In this document: in pieces, positions 43,700 to 52,523 of the stretch
Layout of the letters: every line of letters begins with the position of its first letter
Numbering within the stretch: position 1 is the first letter of the stretch
Origin: Chryseobacterium contaminans
GTDB lineage: Bacteria; Bacteroidota; Bacteroidia; Flavobacteriales; Weeksellaceae
DNA: 61,809 nucleotides
NCBI RefSeq assembly: GCF_001684955.1
Contig: NZ_MAYF01000068.1
Location: 1-61,809, forward strand
Direction: 5' to 3'
Made by a program: the position numbers and the translations under genes
Notes under the pieces: model-generated
Told to the model about the DNA's origin: nothing
Seen by the model: the letters and a program-made list of their open reading frames with translations, nothing else
The model's database searches: none

Positions 43700-44998
43700 A
43701 TGAGTACTGCTTCACATCAGATCGGCTGGAAAACAGCGGCCGCTATTGTAGTTTCCAATATGATAGGAACAGGGATTTTTACAACCCTGGGATTTCAGTT
43801 ATCCGATATTACCAATACCTACAGTATTTTCCTGTTATGGGTCATTGGAGGAATTTTAGCTCTGTTCGGAGCTTTCTGTTATGCAGAATTAGGTTCCCAT
43901 TTTAAAGGAAACGGTGGTGATTTTATCTATCTTAAAGAAACTTATCATCCTTTATTCGGATATCTGATAAGCTGGATTTCCCTGATTATCGGATTTTCAT
44001 CACCTGTAGCGTTGGCAGCACTGGCGATGTCAAAATACCTTTCCGTATTTGATTACTCATTTGGAAATGGTTTTGCCATTGCAGCCATCTTTTTGGTAGC
44101 AATAACCTTATCATTCAGTTTAAAGACTTCAAGCCGCTTTCATAACTTTTTCACCTTTATCAAAATAGCCTTTATCATTGTTCTGGTGATTCTTGGGGTT
44201 GAATTATCGGATTCTCCGGAAATTGGAAACAGTTTAAATTTCAGTGACAGCTGGCAGAATGAAATTATGCTTCCTGCCTTTGCTACTTCATTGGTCTTTG
44301 TTACTTATTCCTATACCGGTTGGAATTCAGCGTCTTATATTGCCGGTGAAATAAAGGATGTTCAAAAAAATCTTCCTAAATCATTGATTATTGGAACCGT
44401 TTTTGTGACAGTAAGTTATATTCTTGTGAATTATATTATGCTGAAACATGCTCCTGTAAGCCAATTGGCTGGAAAGGAAGATGTAATGGGAGAAGCTGCT
44501 GTGAATATGTTGGGGATTTCTTTTGGGAAAATTGTGAATATTTTTATTGCATTACAGCTCATTGCGACCATCAGTGGATATCTTTGGGTGGGATCAAGAC
44601 TTACGCAAGCTTTTGCAAAAGATACCCGCATCTGGAAACCACTTTCTGTTGGGAATAAAAAAGGAATACCTGTAAGAGCGATCTTTGCTCATGCCATTAT
44701 CGCTACGATCATTATTTTAACAGGAAGCTTCAAGGAAATCTTTGTGTATACCGCATTTATCCTTCAGTTATTTGCCAGTTTAGCAATTTCAACCGTGTAT
44801 TTTCTTAAAAAGAAAGATAGAAAGATATTTAAATCCAATGCTTTTTATATTTTCCCGACCGTTTTCTTACTGTTCAGTATTTATATTCTGTACTTTACCT
44901 TTGTCCATAATCCTAAAGAAAGCTTAATAGGATTAGGAATTATTGCGGTAGGACTTATCTTATATTGGATAGACAGAAGACTTTCCAAAGGAGTTTAA
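43700..44998 (+). CDS. APC-superfamily amino acid permease
   Basis: The 432-residue protein has about twelve membrane helices and the APC signature 'GWKTAAAIVVSNMIGTGIF' in helix 1, with 'ALFGAFCYAELGSHFKGNGGDFIYLKETYH' in helices 2-3. Such permeases symport amino acids with protons or sodium in the inner membrane. It starts 8 bases after the TonB-dependent receptor gene and so shares its SAM riboswitch; import of methionine or a related amino acid is the simplest guess. No clear terminator follows before prfA's promoter. Confidence 0.88.
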   Translation: MSTASHQIGWKTAAAIVVSNMIGTGIFTTLGFQLSDITNTYSIFLLWVIGGILALFGAFCYAELGSHFKGNGGDFIYLKETYHPLFGYLISWISLIIGFSSPVALAALAMSKYLSVFDYSFGNGFAIAAIFLVAITLSFSLKTSSRFHNFFTFIKIAFIIVLVILGVELSDSPEIGNSLNFSDSWQNEIMLPAFATSLVFVTYSYTGWNSASYIAGEIKDVQKNLPKSLIIGTVFVTVSYILVNYIMLKHAPVSQLAGKEDVMGEAAVNMLGISFGKIVNIFIALQLIATISGYLWVGSRLTQAFAKDTRIWKPLSVGNKKGIPVRAIFAHAIIATIIILTGSFKEIFVYTAFILQLFASLAISTVYFLKKKDRKIFKSNAFYIFPTVFLLFSIYILYFTFVHNPKESLIGLGIIAVGLILYWIDRRLSKGV

Positions 44999-45119
44999 AA
45001 CAGATATTGGAAACATAAAAAAGCAGATGAGGTAATTTGTAAATGGAGCTTTTTACAGATTTATTCCCTTGAACCCTAGTGCTCAAAAATTTATACTTTA
45101 ATTTTGAATTAATAATTCT

Positions 45120-45127
45120 TATCTTTG
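45120..45127 (+). promoter_or_regulatory. Promoter -7 element of prfA
   Basis: TATCTTTG fits TAnnTTTG, 20 bases before the ATG at 45147, with TTTA 19 bases upstream. Confidence 0.55.
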
Positions 45128-45146
45128 CACCCACAAAAATTCGACA

Positions 45147-46232
45147 ATGTCTAAATCATTAATTCCAAAATTAGAAGCTATAAAACAAAGATATAATGAG
45201 GTTGCAGACCTTATTATACAGCCTGATGTCATTTCAGACCAAAAAAGATATTCTTCTTTGAACAAAGAATATAGTGATTTGGGTAAAATTGTAAGAGTTT
45301 ACGATCAGTACAAAGGAGCTTTAGACAGCATCGCAGAATCTGACGAAATTATTGCGGATGGCTCAGACAGAGATCTTGTGGATCTTGCAAAAGAAGAAAA
45401 GCTGGAAGCACAATCCAAACTTCCTGCATTAGAAGAAGAGCTTAAAGTTCTTTTGATTCCTAAAGATCCTGCCGATGACAAAAACGTGATCGTGGAATTA
45501 CGTGCAGGAACCGGAGGTGATGAAGCTGCAATCTTTGTGGAAGACGTGTACAGAATGTATACCATGTATTTTAAAGCAAAAGGATGGAGACATGAAGTAA
45601 CAGATTCCAATGAAGCAGCAAAAGGATACAAGGAATTGATTATGAAGGTGGAAGGAGAAGGAGTATACGGAATCATGAAATTTGAATCCGGAGTTCACCG
45701 TGTACAGCGTGTACCGGAAACAGAATCTCAGGGTAGGGTTCACACATCTGCTATTACAGTTGCGGTTTTACCGGAAGCGGAGGAAGTAGACTTCGAACTG
45801 AATCCAGCTGATATTGAAATGCAGACTTCCCGTTCAGGAGGTGCCGGAGGTCAGAACGTAAACAAGGTTGAAACGAAAGTACAGTTAACGCACAAACCTT
45901 CTGGGTTAGTAGTCGTTTGTCAACAGGCCCGTTCTCAGCTGGCAAACCGTGAGCTGGCAATGGAAATGCTAAGAACTAAGCTATACGATATCGAACTTCA
46001 AAAAGTACAGGGAGATATTGCCGCACAACGTAAATCTATGGTTTCTACAGGAGACCGTTCCGCAAAGATCAAAACGTACAATTATCCACAGGGAAGAGTA
46101 ACAGATCACAGAATCAACAAATCGATGTATAATCTGGATGCTTACATGAACGGAGATATTTCTGAGATGATTGATGCCGTAATTATGGCAGAGAATGCAG
46201 AAAAAATGAAGGGAGAAGAAGAAAACTACTAA
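45147..46232 (+). CDS. prfA: Peptide chain release factor 1
   Basis: RF1 ends translation at UAA and UAG. The 361-residue length is typical. The GGQ catalytic motif is at 234-236 in '[17 protein letters not shown]'. The domain before it carries '[31 protein letters not shown]' and '[21 protein letters not shown]', and the C-terminal '[18 protein letters not shown]' is standard. It has its own promoter and a clear terminator at 46253. Confidence 0.97.
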   Translation: MSKSLIPKLEAIKQRYNEVADLIIQPDVISDQKRYSSLNKEYSDLGKIVRVYDQYKGALDSIAESDEIIADGSDRDLVDLAKEEKLEAQSKLPALEEELKVLLIPKDPADDKNVIVELRAGTGGDEAAIFVEDVYRMYTMYFKAKGWRHEVTDSNEAAKGYKELIMKVEGEGVYGIMKFESGVHRVQRVPETESQGRVHTSAITVAVLPEAEEVDFELNPADIEMQTSRSGGAGGQNVNKVETKVQLTHKPSGLVVVCQQARSQLANRELAMEMLRTKLYDIELQKVQGDIAAQRKSMVSTGDRSAKIKTYNYPQGRVTDHRINKSMYNLDAYMNGDISEMIDAVIMAENAEKMKGEEENY

Positions 46233-46252
46233 GAGTTTCAAAAATATACTAC

Positions 46253-46280
46253 AAAGCCTCTGATTTTTTCAGGGGCTTTT
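46253..46280 (+). terminator. Terminator after prfA
   Basis: An 11-bp stem, AAAGCCTCTGA / TCAGGGGCTTT (one T-G pair), with a T5 loop is followed by a T-rich tail. Confidence 0.75.
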
Positions 46281-46314
46281 CTTTTAAGCACAACAATTAT
46301 TCAAATTATAAATT

Positions 46315-46980
46315 ATGAAAAACTACAAAATTATTTTCTTGCTATTGCTTACCATGATGGGGCAATATGTTTCTGCACAAACAGAGGTAAAAAAGCCTAA
46401 AGAAGTTTTTGAGCTGTTCTTCCAGACTTTAGTAAATAACGATGAAGGAGCTTTAAATAAGCTTAATGATTATTTAAGACCTACCGTTGAAGGACAGGAT
46501 TCTTACCAGATCAATTTCAAAGAATCTTCGCAGGAAATGATCAATATCAGTGTAGAGAATTTCCTTGCTGCTTTTCCTAAAGCCACAGCTGCAGCATGTA
46601 AAAAAGAAGCGGAAGACTATTTTATCGCAATGATCGGAAATTTTAAAAAAGCAAAAGTAACTGTTAATAATGTGAAAATTACTCCTAATGAATATCTTAA
46701 AGGAGAAAAAATTGCAAAAATAAGCTATACTGTAAGTTTTCAGCTGCCATCAAAATTGACACATGGTCCTGAAGGAGATACGAAGAAAGTAAAGGCTGAA
46801 GAGTTAAAAAAATATTTAATTCAGGTAGTTGAAGATTTTAAGAATGCAGATAAAACAGTAACCACAGATCAGAACTTTAGTCTATATGAACTGAAAAAAG
46901 AAGGTAAAATATACTACTGGAACGGAAGCCCTGATGAAATTGTTTCCAATCTTACCGATTTCTATTTTGACAGCTTTTAA
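46315..46980 (+). CDS. Secreted protein of unknown function
   Basis: The 221-residue protein has a signal peptide ending 'MMGQYVSAQ' (about residue 22). The mature part begins 'KKPKEVFELFFQTLVNNDEGALNKLNDYL' and contains 'KVTVNNVKITPNEYLKGEKIAKISYTVSFQLP'. The pattern recalls NTF2-like or DUF4878-type small periplasmic folds, but I cannot assign a family. It stands alone between the terminators of prfA and itself. Confidence 0.75.
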   Translation: MKNYKIIFLLLLTMMGQYVSAQTEVKKPKEVFELFFQTLVNNDEGALNKLNDYLRPTVEGQDSYQINFKESSQEMINISVENFLAAFPKATAAACKKEAEDYFIAMIGNFKKAKVTVNNVKITPNEYLKGEKIAKISYTVSFQLPSKLTHGPEGDTKKVKAEELKKYLIQVVEDFKNADKTVTTDQNFSLYELKKEGKIYYWNGSPDEIVSNLTDFYFDSF

Positions 46981-47016
46981 TTGGCGGAGAACTGATTAAT
47001 AGCTTATTGAATAAGT

Positions 47017-47045
47017 AAAAGTCCCCAAAATAGGGACTTTTTTTA
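47017..47045 (+). terminator. Terminator after the unknown secreted protein
   Basis: A 9-bp stem, AAAAGTCCC / GGGACTTTT, with a 7-base loop is followed by a T run. Confidence 0.75.
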
Positions 47046-47061
47046 TTTCACATACTTTATG

Positions 47062-47069
47062 TATTTTTG
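47062..47069 (+). promoter_or_regulatory. Promoter -7 element of the oligopeptidase gene
   Basis: TATTTTTG fits TAnnTTTG. It overlaps the in-frame TTG at 47067, showing that codon is not a start. Confidence 0.5.
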
Positions 47070-47084
47070 AGAAAACCGTTCAGT

Positions 47085-49187
47085 ATGAATTTTAAACCTA
47101 TGTTATTAACTGCTGGAGTTCTGTTTTCAGCATCTTTTTATTCTCAAACAATGAATTATCCAAAAGCATTAAAGGGTTCTCAAACCGATACTTATTTTGG
47201 AACTGCAGTTTCTGATCCGTACAGAGATCTGGAAAATGATTCTGATGCTACCAAAAAATGGGTGGATGAAGAAGTAGCGTACAGCCAGAATTACCTTTCA
47301 AAAATTCCATTCAGGGATAAAATTAAAAACCAACTGAAGGAGATCTGGAACTATGAAAAAATTTCAGCCCCTTTCAAAGAAGGAGACTACACCTATTATT
47401 CTAAAAATGATGGTTTACAGGCGCAGTCTGTTTTATACAGAACCCATAATAAAACCAAAGCTACAGAAGTATTTTTAGATCCTAATAAATTCTCAGAAAA
47501 AGGAACCACTTCATTATCAAATCTTTCTTTCAACAAAAAAGGAAATCTGGCTGCATACTCTATTTCCGAAGGCGGAAGTGACTGGAATAAGATCATTATC
47601 ATTGATGCCATTACCAAAAAGCAGATTGATGAGACTCTGGTAGATGTAAAGTTCAGCGGAATTTCATGGCAGGGAGATGAAGGTTTCTATTATTCAAGCT
47701 ATGACAAACCGAAAGAAGGAACAGTGCTTTCCGGAATGACAGATAAGCATAAGGTTTATTTTCACAAACTGGGAACAAAGCAGTCTGAAGATAAGCTGAT
47801 CTTCGGTGGAGAAAAAACACCAAGAAGATATCTGGGGGCGAGTGTTTCAGATGATCAGAGATATTTAATCATTTCAGCAGCCAACGCTACCAATGGAAAC
47901 GAATTGTTTATCAAAGATTTGAAAAAAGGAGGAGACTTTGTGCAGATTAACAAAGGATTTGACATTAATGCCCACATTGTAGACACTCAGGGGGATGATC
48001 TTTTCATTTCTACAGATAAAGATGCTCCGAATATGCGTCTTGTTAAAACTACAATCAGCAACCCGGCTCCTGAAACATGGAAAGACGTTATTCCGCAAAC
48101 TGAAAACGTATTGGGGATTTCTACAGGAGGCGGATATTTCTTCGCTACTTATATGGTTGATGCTATAGACCAGGTAAAGCAATATGATAAAACAGGAAAA
48201 CTGATCAGAGAAATTACTCTTCCGGGTAAAGGAAATATTTCAGGTTTTGGTGGAAAAGAAAAAGAGAAGGAATTGTATTATTCTTTCAGCAACTATATTA
48301 CACCGGGAACTACTTATAAATTCAATGTAGATTCAGGGAAGTCTGAGGTATATCAGAAACCTAAAGTGAAATTCAACCCCGATGATTATGTGTCTGAACA
48401 GGTATTCTATACCTCCAAAGATGGAACAAAAATTCCTATGATGATTAACTATAAGAAAGGGACGAAGCTTGATGGTAAAAATCCAACCATCCTATATTCT
48501 TACGGAGGTTTCAATATCAGCTTACAGCCCTCTTTCTCAGTAATCAATGCCATCTGGATGGAAAATGGAGGGATCTATGCCGTTCCAAACATCCGTGGAG
48601 GTGGTGAATATGGCAAAAAATGGCATGATGCAGGAACAAAAATGCAGAAAAGAAATGTTTTTGAAGACTTTATTGCGGCAGGAGAATACCTGCAGAGTAA
48701 AGGCTATACATCAAAAGAATATATGGCCCTTTCCGGAAGATCAAACGGAGGGTTATTGGTAGGTGCGACAATGACTTTACGTCCGGACCTTGCAAGAGTA
48801 GCATTCCCGGGAGTTGGAGTATTGGATATGCTGAGATATAACAAATTTACGGCTGGAGCAGGATGGGCTTACGATTATGGAACCGCAGAAGACAGTAAAG
48901 AAATGTTTGAATATCTGAAATCATACTCTCCGGTACACAATGTGAAAGCAAAAACATGTTATCCATCTACAATGATCATTACCAGCGACCATGATGACAG
49001 GGTTGTTCCCGCTCACTCTTTCAAATTTGGAGCAGAACTTCAGGAAAAACAAGCCTGTAAGAATCCTATTTTGTTAAGAATTGAGAAAAATGCAGGACAC
49101 GGAGCCGGAAGATCAACAGATCAGGTAATAGGCGAAAATGCAGATTTGATATCATTTGCTTTATATGAGATGGGAATAAGTAAATAG
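47085..49187 (+). CDS. Prolyl oligopeptidase family serine peptidase (S9A)
   Basis: From ATG 47085 the protein is 700 residues with a signal peptide ('LLTAGVLFSASFYSQ'), so it is exported. Its N-terminal half is the seven-bladed propeller of S9A enzymes ('DPYRDLEND', 'GGSDWNKIIIIDA'). The C-terminal alpha/beta hydrolase domain carries Ser553 in 'LSGRSNGGLLVG', Asp638 in 'SDHDDRVVPAHSFK' and His672 in 'NAGHGAGR'. It should cleave short peptides after proline or similar residues in the periplasm. Confidence 0.92.
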   Translation: MNFKPMLLTAGVLFSASFYSQTMNYPKALKGSQTDTYFGTAVSDPYRDLENDSDATKKWVDEEVAYSQNYLSKIPFRDKIKNQLKEIWNYEKISAPFKEGDYTYYSKNDGLQAQSVLYRTHNKTKATEVFLDPNKFSEKGTTSLSNLSFNKKGNLAAYSISEGGSDWNKIIIIDAITKKQIDETLVDVKFSGISWQGDEGFYYSSYDKPKEGTVLSGMTDKHKVYFHKLGTKQSEDKLIFGGEKTPRRYLGASVSDDQRYLIISAANATNGNELFIKDLKKGGDFVQINKGFDINAHIVDTQGDDLFISTDKDAPNMRLVKTTISNPAPETWKDVIPQTENVLGISTGGGYFFATYMVDAIDQVKQYDKTGKLIREITLPGKGNISGFGGKEKEKELYYSFSNYITPGTTYKFNVDSGKSEVYQKPKVKFNPDDYVSEQVFYTSKDGTKIPMMINYKKGTKLDGKNPTILYSYGGFNISLQPSFSVINAIWMENGGIYAVPNIRGGGEYGKKWHDAGTKMQKRNVFEDFIAAGEYLQSKGYTSKEYMALSGRSNGGLLVGATMTLRPDLARVAFPGVGVLDMLRYNKFTAGAGWAYDYGTAEDSKEMFEYLKSYSPVHNVKAKTCYPSTMIITSDHDDRVVPAHSFKFGAELQEKQACKNPILLRIEKNAGHGAGRSTDQVIGENADLISFALYEMGISK

Positions 49188-49213
49188 ACGTTAATAAGTA
49201 AAATTTTTAATAG

Positions 49214-49249
49214 AACGGCTAATTTGTTGAAAATTAGTCGTTTTTTTTA
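49214..49249 (+). terminator. Terminator after the oligopeptidase gene
   Basis: An 11-bp stem, AACGGCTAATT / AATTAGTCGTT (one G-T pair), with a 7-base loop is followed by eight T. Confidence 0.8.
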
Positions 49250-49325
49250 TGTATTGTTCTGTTTTTAATTCTTATTTTTATCGCGGATATTTAAAGTTTA
49301 TTAATCTTATATTGATTAAGTAATT

Positions 49326-52300
49326 ATGAAAAAAAGAATTTTACTAGTTTGTGCATTGGCAGCTGGGCTGTCTAGCTTTAATGCACAGAGGTGGACGCCA
49401 GCCTCACAAAAAACGTCCGAAGTAAGAAAAGACGTAGAAGTTCAGTATTCTTACAGATTGGATTTACAATCTCTTAGAAATACTTTAAAAAACGCTGTAG
49501 AAACAGGGAAAGGAGCTCAGGCAGTGATCATTTCTTTACCTACAGCAGAGGGGAAAATTGAAAAATTTGCTGTATATAGTGATCCTGTAATGGAGAAATC
49601 TATGGCGGATAAATATCAGTTGGGTTCTTATATCGGAACAGGAATAGATGACCCTTCTAAATACTTAAGATTCAGTACTTCTCCAAGAGATATGCAATCC
49701 ATGATTATCAAAGATGGAAAGTTTGAATTTATTGAACCTATTACTACTGATAAGCAGGTTTATGGGGTTTTCTATAAAACAAAAAGAACAGAGGGAGAAC
49801 ATGGTTTTGAATGTACAACAGAAGAAAAGAATCCAATAGATATAAAATCTCTGGAAGCTTTCGGGAAAAAGAATCTTTCTAATATAAACGTAGGTATTGC
49901 TAACAGACCGGCAAGTACAAAATATAGAACTTATAGATTAGCTCTTTCCGCAACAGGAGAATATACTCAATATTTCATGACCGAGGCAGGAGTACCTGCT
50001 ACAGCAACAGATGATGAAAAAAGAGCTCCGGCACTTGCTGCTATGAATAATACAATGACGCGTGTAAACGGAATTTTTCAGAAAGATTTTGCAATTAAAG
50101 CAATTATTCAGGATCTTCCAAATATCATCTTTATAAACCCCACTTCTGACCCTTATACTGGTAACTTAAATCTACAGTTACAGCAGACATTGACTCAACA
50201 GGTAGGCAATGCTAACTATGATATGGGACATGTATTCAATGCCGCAGGAGGTAACGGTAATGCTGGAGGAATAGGAACAACATGTGTTAACCCTGCAACT
50301 TCAACCTCTTTAGCGAAAGGTTCTGCATTTACACAGAATACAACTCCAAAAGGTGATGCCTTTGATATTGATTATGTAGCTCATGAAATGGGACACCAGC
50401 TGGGAGCAAACCATACATTCTCTCATACTTCAGAAGGATCAGGAGTAAATATTGAACCGGGAGGGGGTACTACTATAATGGGATATGCTGGAATTACAGG
50501 TGATAATGTACAGGCTTTCACAGATGCTTATTTTCATTATTCATCCATAAACCAGGTATTAAACAAGTTGGATAGTAAGACAACATGCGGAGTATGGCAG
50601 GATATAACAACCAATACAGCACCTGTAATTTCTCCTCTTAATGCTACTTACAGCATTCCTAAAGGAACGGCATATTATTTAGATGCTACAGCTACAGATG
50701 CAGACCCACTTAATTATACATGGGAGCAATACGATAGCGTTGATGGAGTACATTCTATTTCAGGAGATACGGGTTGGGGATATAATTCTCACGGAGCATT
50801 AACAAGATCTTATTTTGGAACTACTAGCGGTAGAAGATACTTCCCAAGCCTTCCTAGTGTAATGTCTGGAAAACTTACAGATAAAGACAAATGGGAAAGT
50901 GTTTCCTATGTTCCTAGACTATTAAATTACGCAGTAACTGTTAGAGACGGAAACGTTACTCCAATGTTAGTTTCGGCAGAAACTAAAGTAGACGTTAAGC
51001 AAGATGGACCTTTCAAGTTTAAAGGTCTTACAGATGCTTCCGTATTATATAACAATGCCACCAACACCATTTCATGGGATGTAGTAAATACAAATAATGC
51101 ACCGTATAATGTAGCTAACGTAAAAATTGAATATACAACAGATCTTACAAACGGAGCATCATGGACAGAGCTTGTAGCTTCTACCCCTAATACAGGAAGT
51201 TATACTGCTCAGATGCCTTCAGGTTTAACAGGGGCTATCAAATTGAGAATTTCGGCTATTGGAAATATATTCTATGCTGTATCACCTAAGGTAACTATTG
51301 GTGCTGCACCAACTTCAACTACTGCTGCACCAACTGGAGTGGCTGCTACTGCTGCAGAGATATCTAAAAATTCAGCTGTTATAGGATGGAATTCGGTTCC
51401 TGGTGCTACGTATTCTATTAATTATAGAAAGGCAGGTACTACAAACTGGACGAACGTAACAAGCCCTGTTAACTCAGTGTCATTAGGCTCTCTTGAAGAT
51501 GAAACCAACTATGAGGTTCAGGTTGCAGCAGTGGTGAATACCGTTGCAGGAACTTTCTCTCCTAATTATACATTTAAGACAAAGGGATTAAAAACTGGAG
51601 CAGATTATTGCTTAATGAGCAGTGGTGGAAACAGCTTTGCAAACTTTGCTCTTAACAGTGGTTTGGCTAAGCTGGATATAGCTAATTTAGCGTATTTAGA
51701 TGCTACTTATAAGAGTATTTTTAGAACCTATTTAGATTTTAGTGAAGATGCAAGTAAATTGATTAACCTGATTAAAGGAGTACAATACAATTTATCTTAT
51801 ATCAACATTGGTAACGAAATCGGAGATGCAAACTATCCGGATATTGTAGAAGTATGGATTGATTACAACAGAAATGGTGTTTTTGAAAGTACAGAGAAAG
51901 TTGGTTCTAAAAGTGGCGTGCCTGACCCGAACTCTTTACATGCAGGAACAATAACCTTTACTGTTCCGGCTGATGCTTACTCAGGTGATAAAACTTTAAG
52001 AATGAGAGTGGCGAGTTCTTCTTTTGTTCCATTTAGTGGACCATGTGGTAGCCCAGTGTACTTAGAAGGTGGAGGTTCATATTCTTATGGCTCATTCAAA
52101 GATTTCTCAGTTAAGATCACAGAGACATTAGGAACAGACGAAGTAAAAGGAGCAAAAGCTTCATCAGAAATTTCTATCTATCCTAACCCTGCAGATACTT
52201 TCGTAGAAGTGAAAAACCTTAAAGGTAAGGCAGATTACAAAATCTACTCTGCTGACGGAAGATTAGTTCAGGAAGGTCAGATTGACGGTCAGAGAATTAA

Positions 52301-52385
52301 TGTGGCTTCATTAATCAAAGGTATGTATGTGGTAACGATCAAAGATGACAAAAACACTTACAATACTAAGCTTATTAAAAAATAA
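49326..52385 (+). CDS. Secreted reprolysin-like zinc metalloprotease with T9SS sorting domain
   Basis: The 1019-residue protein has a signal peptide ('VCALAAGLSSFNAQ', about 1-21). A propeptide follows, then an M12B/reprolysin-like catalytic domain with the zinc motif 'HEMGHQLGANH' (His353, Glu354, His357, His363) and a Met-turn in 'TTIMGYAGI'. After it come Ig/fibronectin III-like modules ('APTGVAATAAEISKNSAVIGWN', ~670-755), a GEVED-like segment ('VWIDYNRNGVFESTEKVG') and a T9SS type A domain ('IYPNPADTFVEVKN' ... 'NTKLIKK'). It is probably a surface or released protease for extracellular protein degradation. Confidence 0.92.
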   Translation: MKKRILLVCALAAGLSSFNAQRWTPASQKTSEVRKDVEVQYSYRLDLQSLRNTLKNAVETGKGAQAVIISLPTAEGKIEKFAVYSDPVMEKSMADKYQLGSYIGTGIDDPSKYLRFSTSPRDMQSMIIKDGKFEFIEPITTDKQVYGVFYKTKRTEGEHGFECTTEEKNPIDIKSLEAFGKKNLSNINVGIANRPASTKYRTYRLALSATGEYTQYFMTEAGVPATATDDEKRAPALAAMNNTMTRVNGIFQKDFAIKAIIQDLPNIIFINPTSDPYTGNLNLQLQQTLTQQVGNANYDMGHVFNAAGGNGNAGGIGTTCVNPATSTSLAKGSAFTQNTTPKGDAFDIDYVAHEMGHQLGANHTFSHTSEGSGVNIEPGGGTTIMGYAGITGDNVQAFTDAYFHYSSINQVLNKLDSKTTCGVWQDITTNTAPVISPLNATYSIPKGTAYYLDATATDADPLNYTWEQYDSVDGVHSISGDTGWGYNSHGALTRSYFGTTSGRRYFPSLPSVMSGKLTDKDKWESVSYVPRLLNYAVTVRDGNVTPMLVSAETKVDVKQDGPFKFKGLTDASVLYNNATNTISWDVVNTNNAPYNVANVKIEYTTDLTNGASWTELVASTPNTGSYTAQMPSGLTGAIKLRISAIGNIFYAVSPKVTIGAAPTSTTAAPTGVAATAAEISKNSAVIGWNSVPGATYSINYRKAGTTNWTNVTSPVNSVSLGSLEDETNYEVQVAAVVNTVAGTFSPNYTFKTKGLKTGADYCLMSSGGNSFANFALNSGLAKLDIANLAYLDATYKSIFRTYLDFSEDASKLINLIKGVQYNLSYINIGNEIGDANYPDIVEVWIDYNRNGVFESTEKVGSKSGVPDPNSLHAGTITFTVPADAYSGDKTLRMRVASSSFVPFSGPCGSPVYLEGGGSYSYGSFKDFSVKITETLGTDEVKGAKASSEISIYPNPADTFVEVKNLKGKADYKIYSADGRLVQEGQIDGQRINVASLIKGMYVVTIKDDKNTYNTKLIKK

Positions 52386-52405
52386 TAAAGCTAAATAAAT
52401 TGTAG

Positions 52406-52434
52406 AAAGGCCGGGCAAATGCCCGGCCTTTTTC
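52406..52434 (+). terminator. Strong terminator after the metalloprotease gene
   Basis: A perfect, GC-rich 11-bp stem, AAAGGCCGGGC / GCCCGGCCTTT, with loop AAAT is followed by T residues. Confidence 0.92.
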
Positions 52435-52523
52435 TTTAGATAAACTTCAGAAAAACTGAATGTTAACAGATGTTTCGTTTTTCGTTCAAAAAAATTAACT
52501 TTACGGAGACAAAAATTATTGGA

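Noticed and set aside
47067..47084. TTG start for the prolyl oligopeptidase
   Set aside because: The TTG is part of the -7 promoter element; the ATG at 47085 gives a clean signal peptide.
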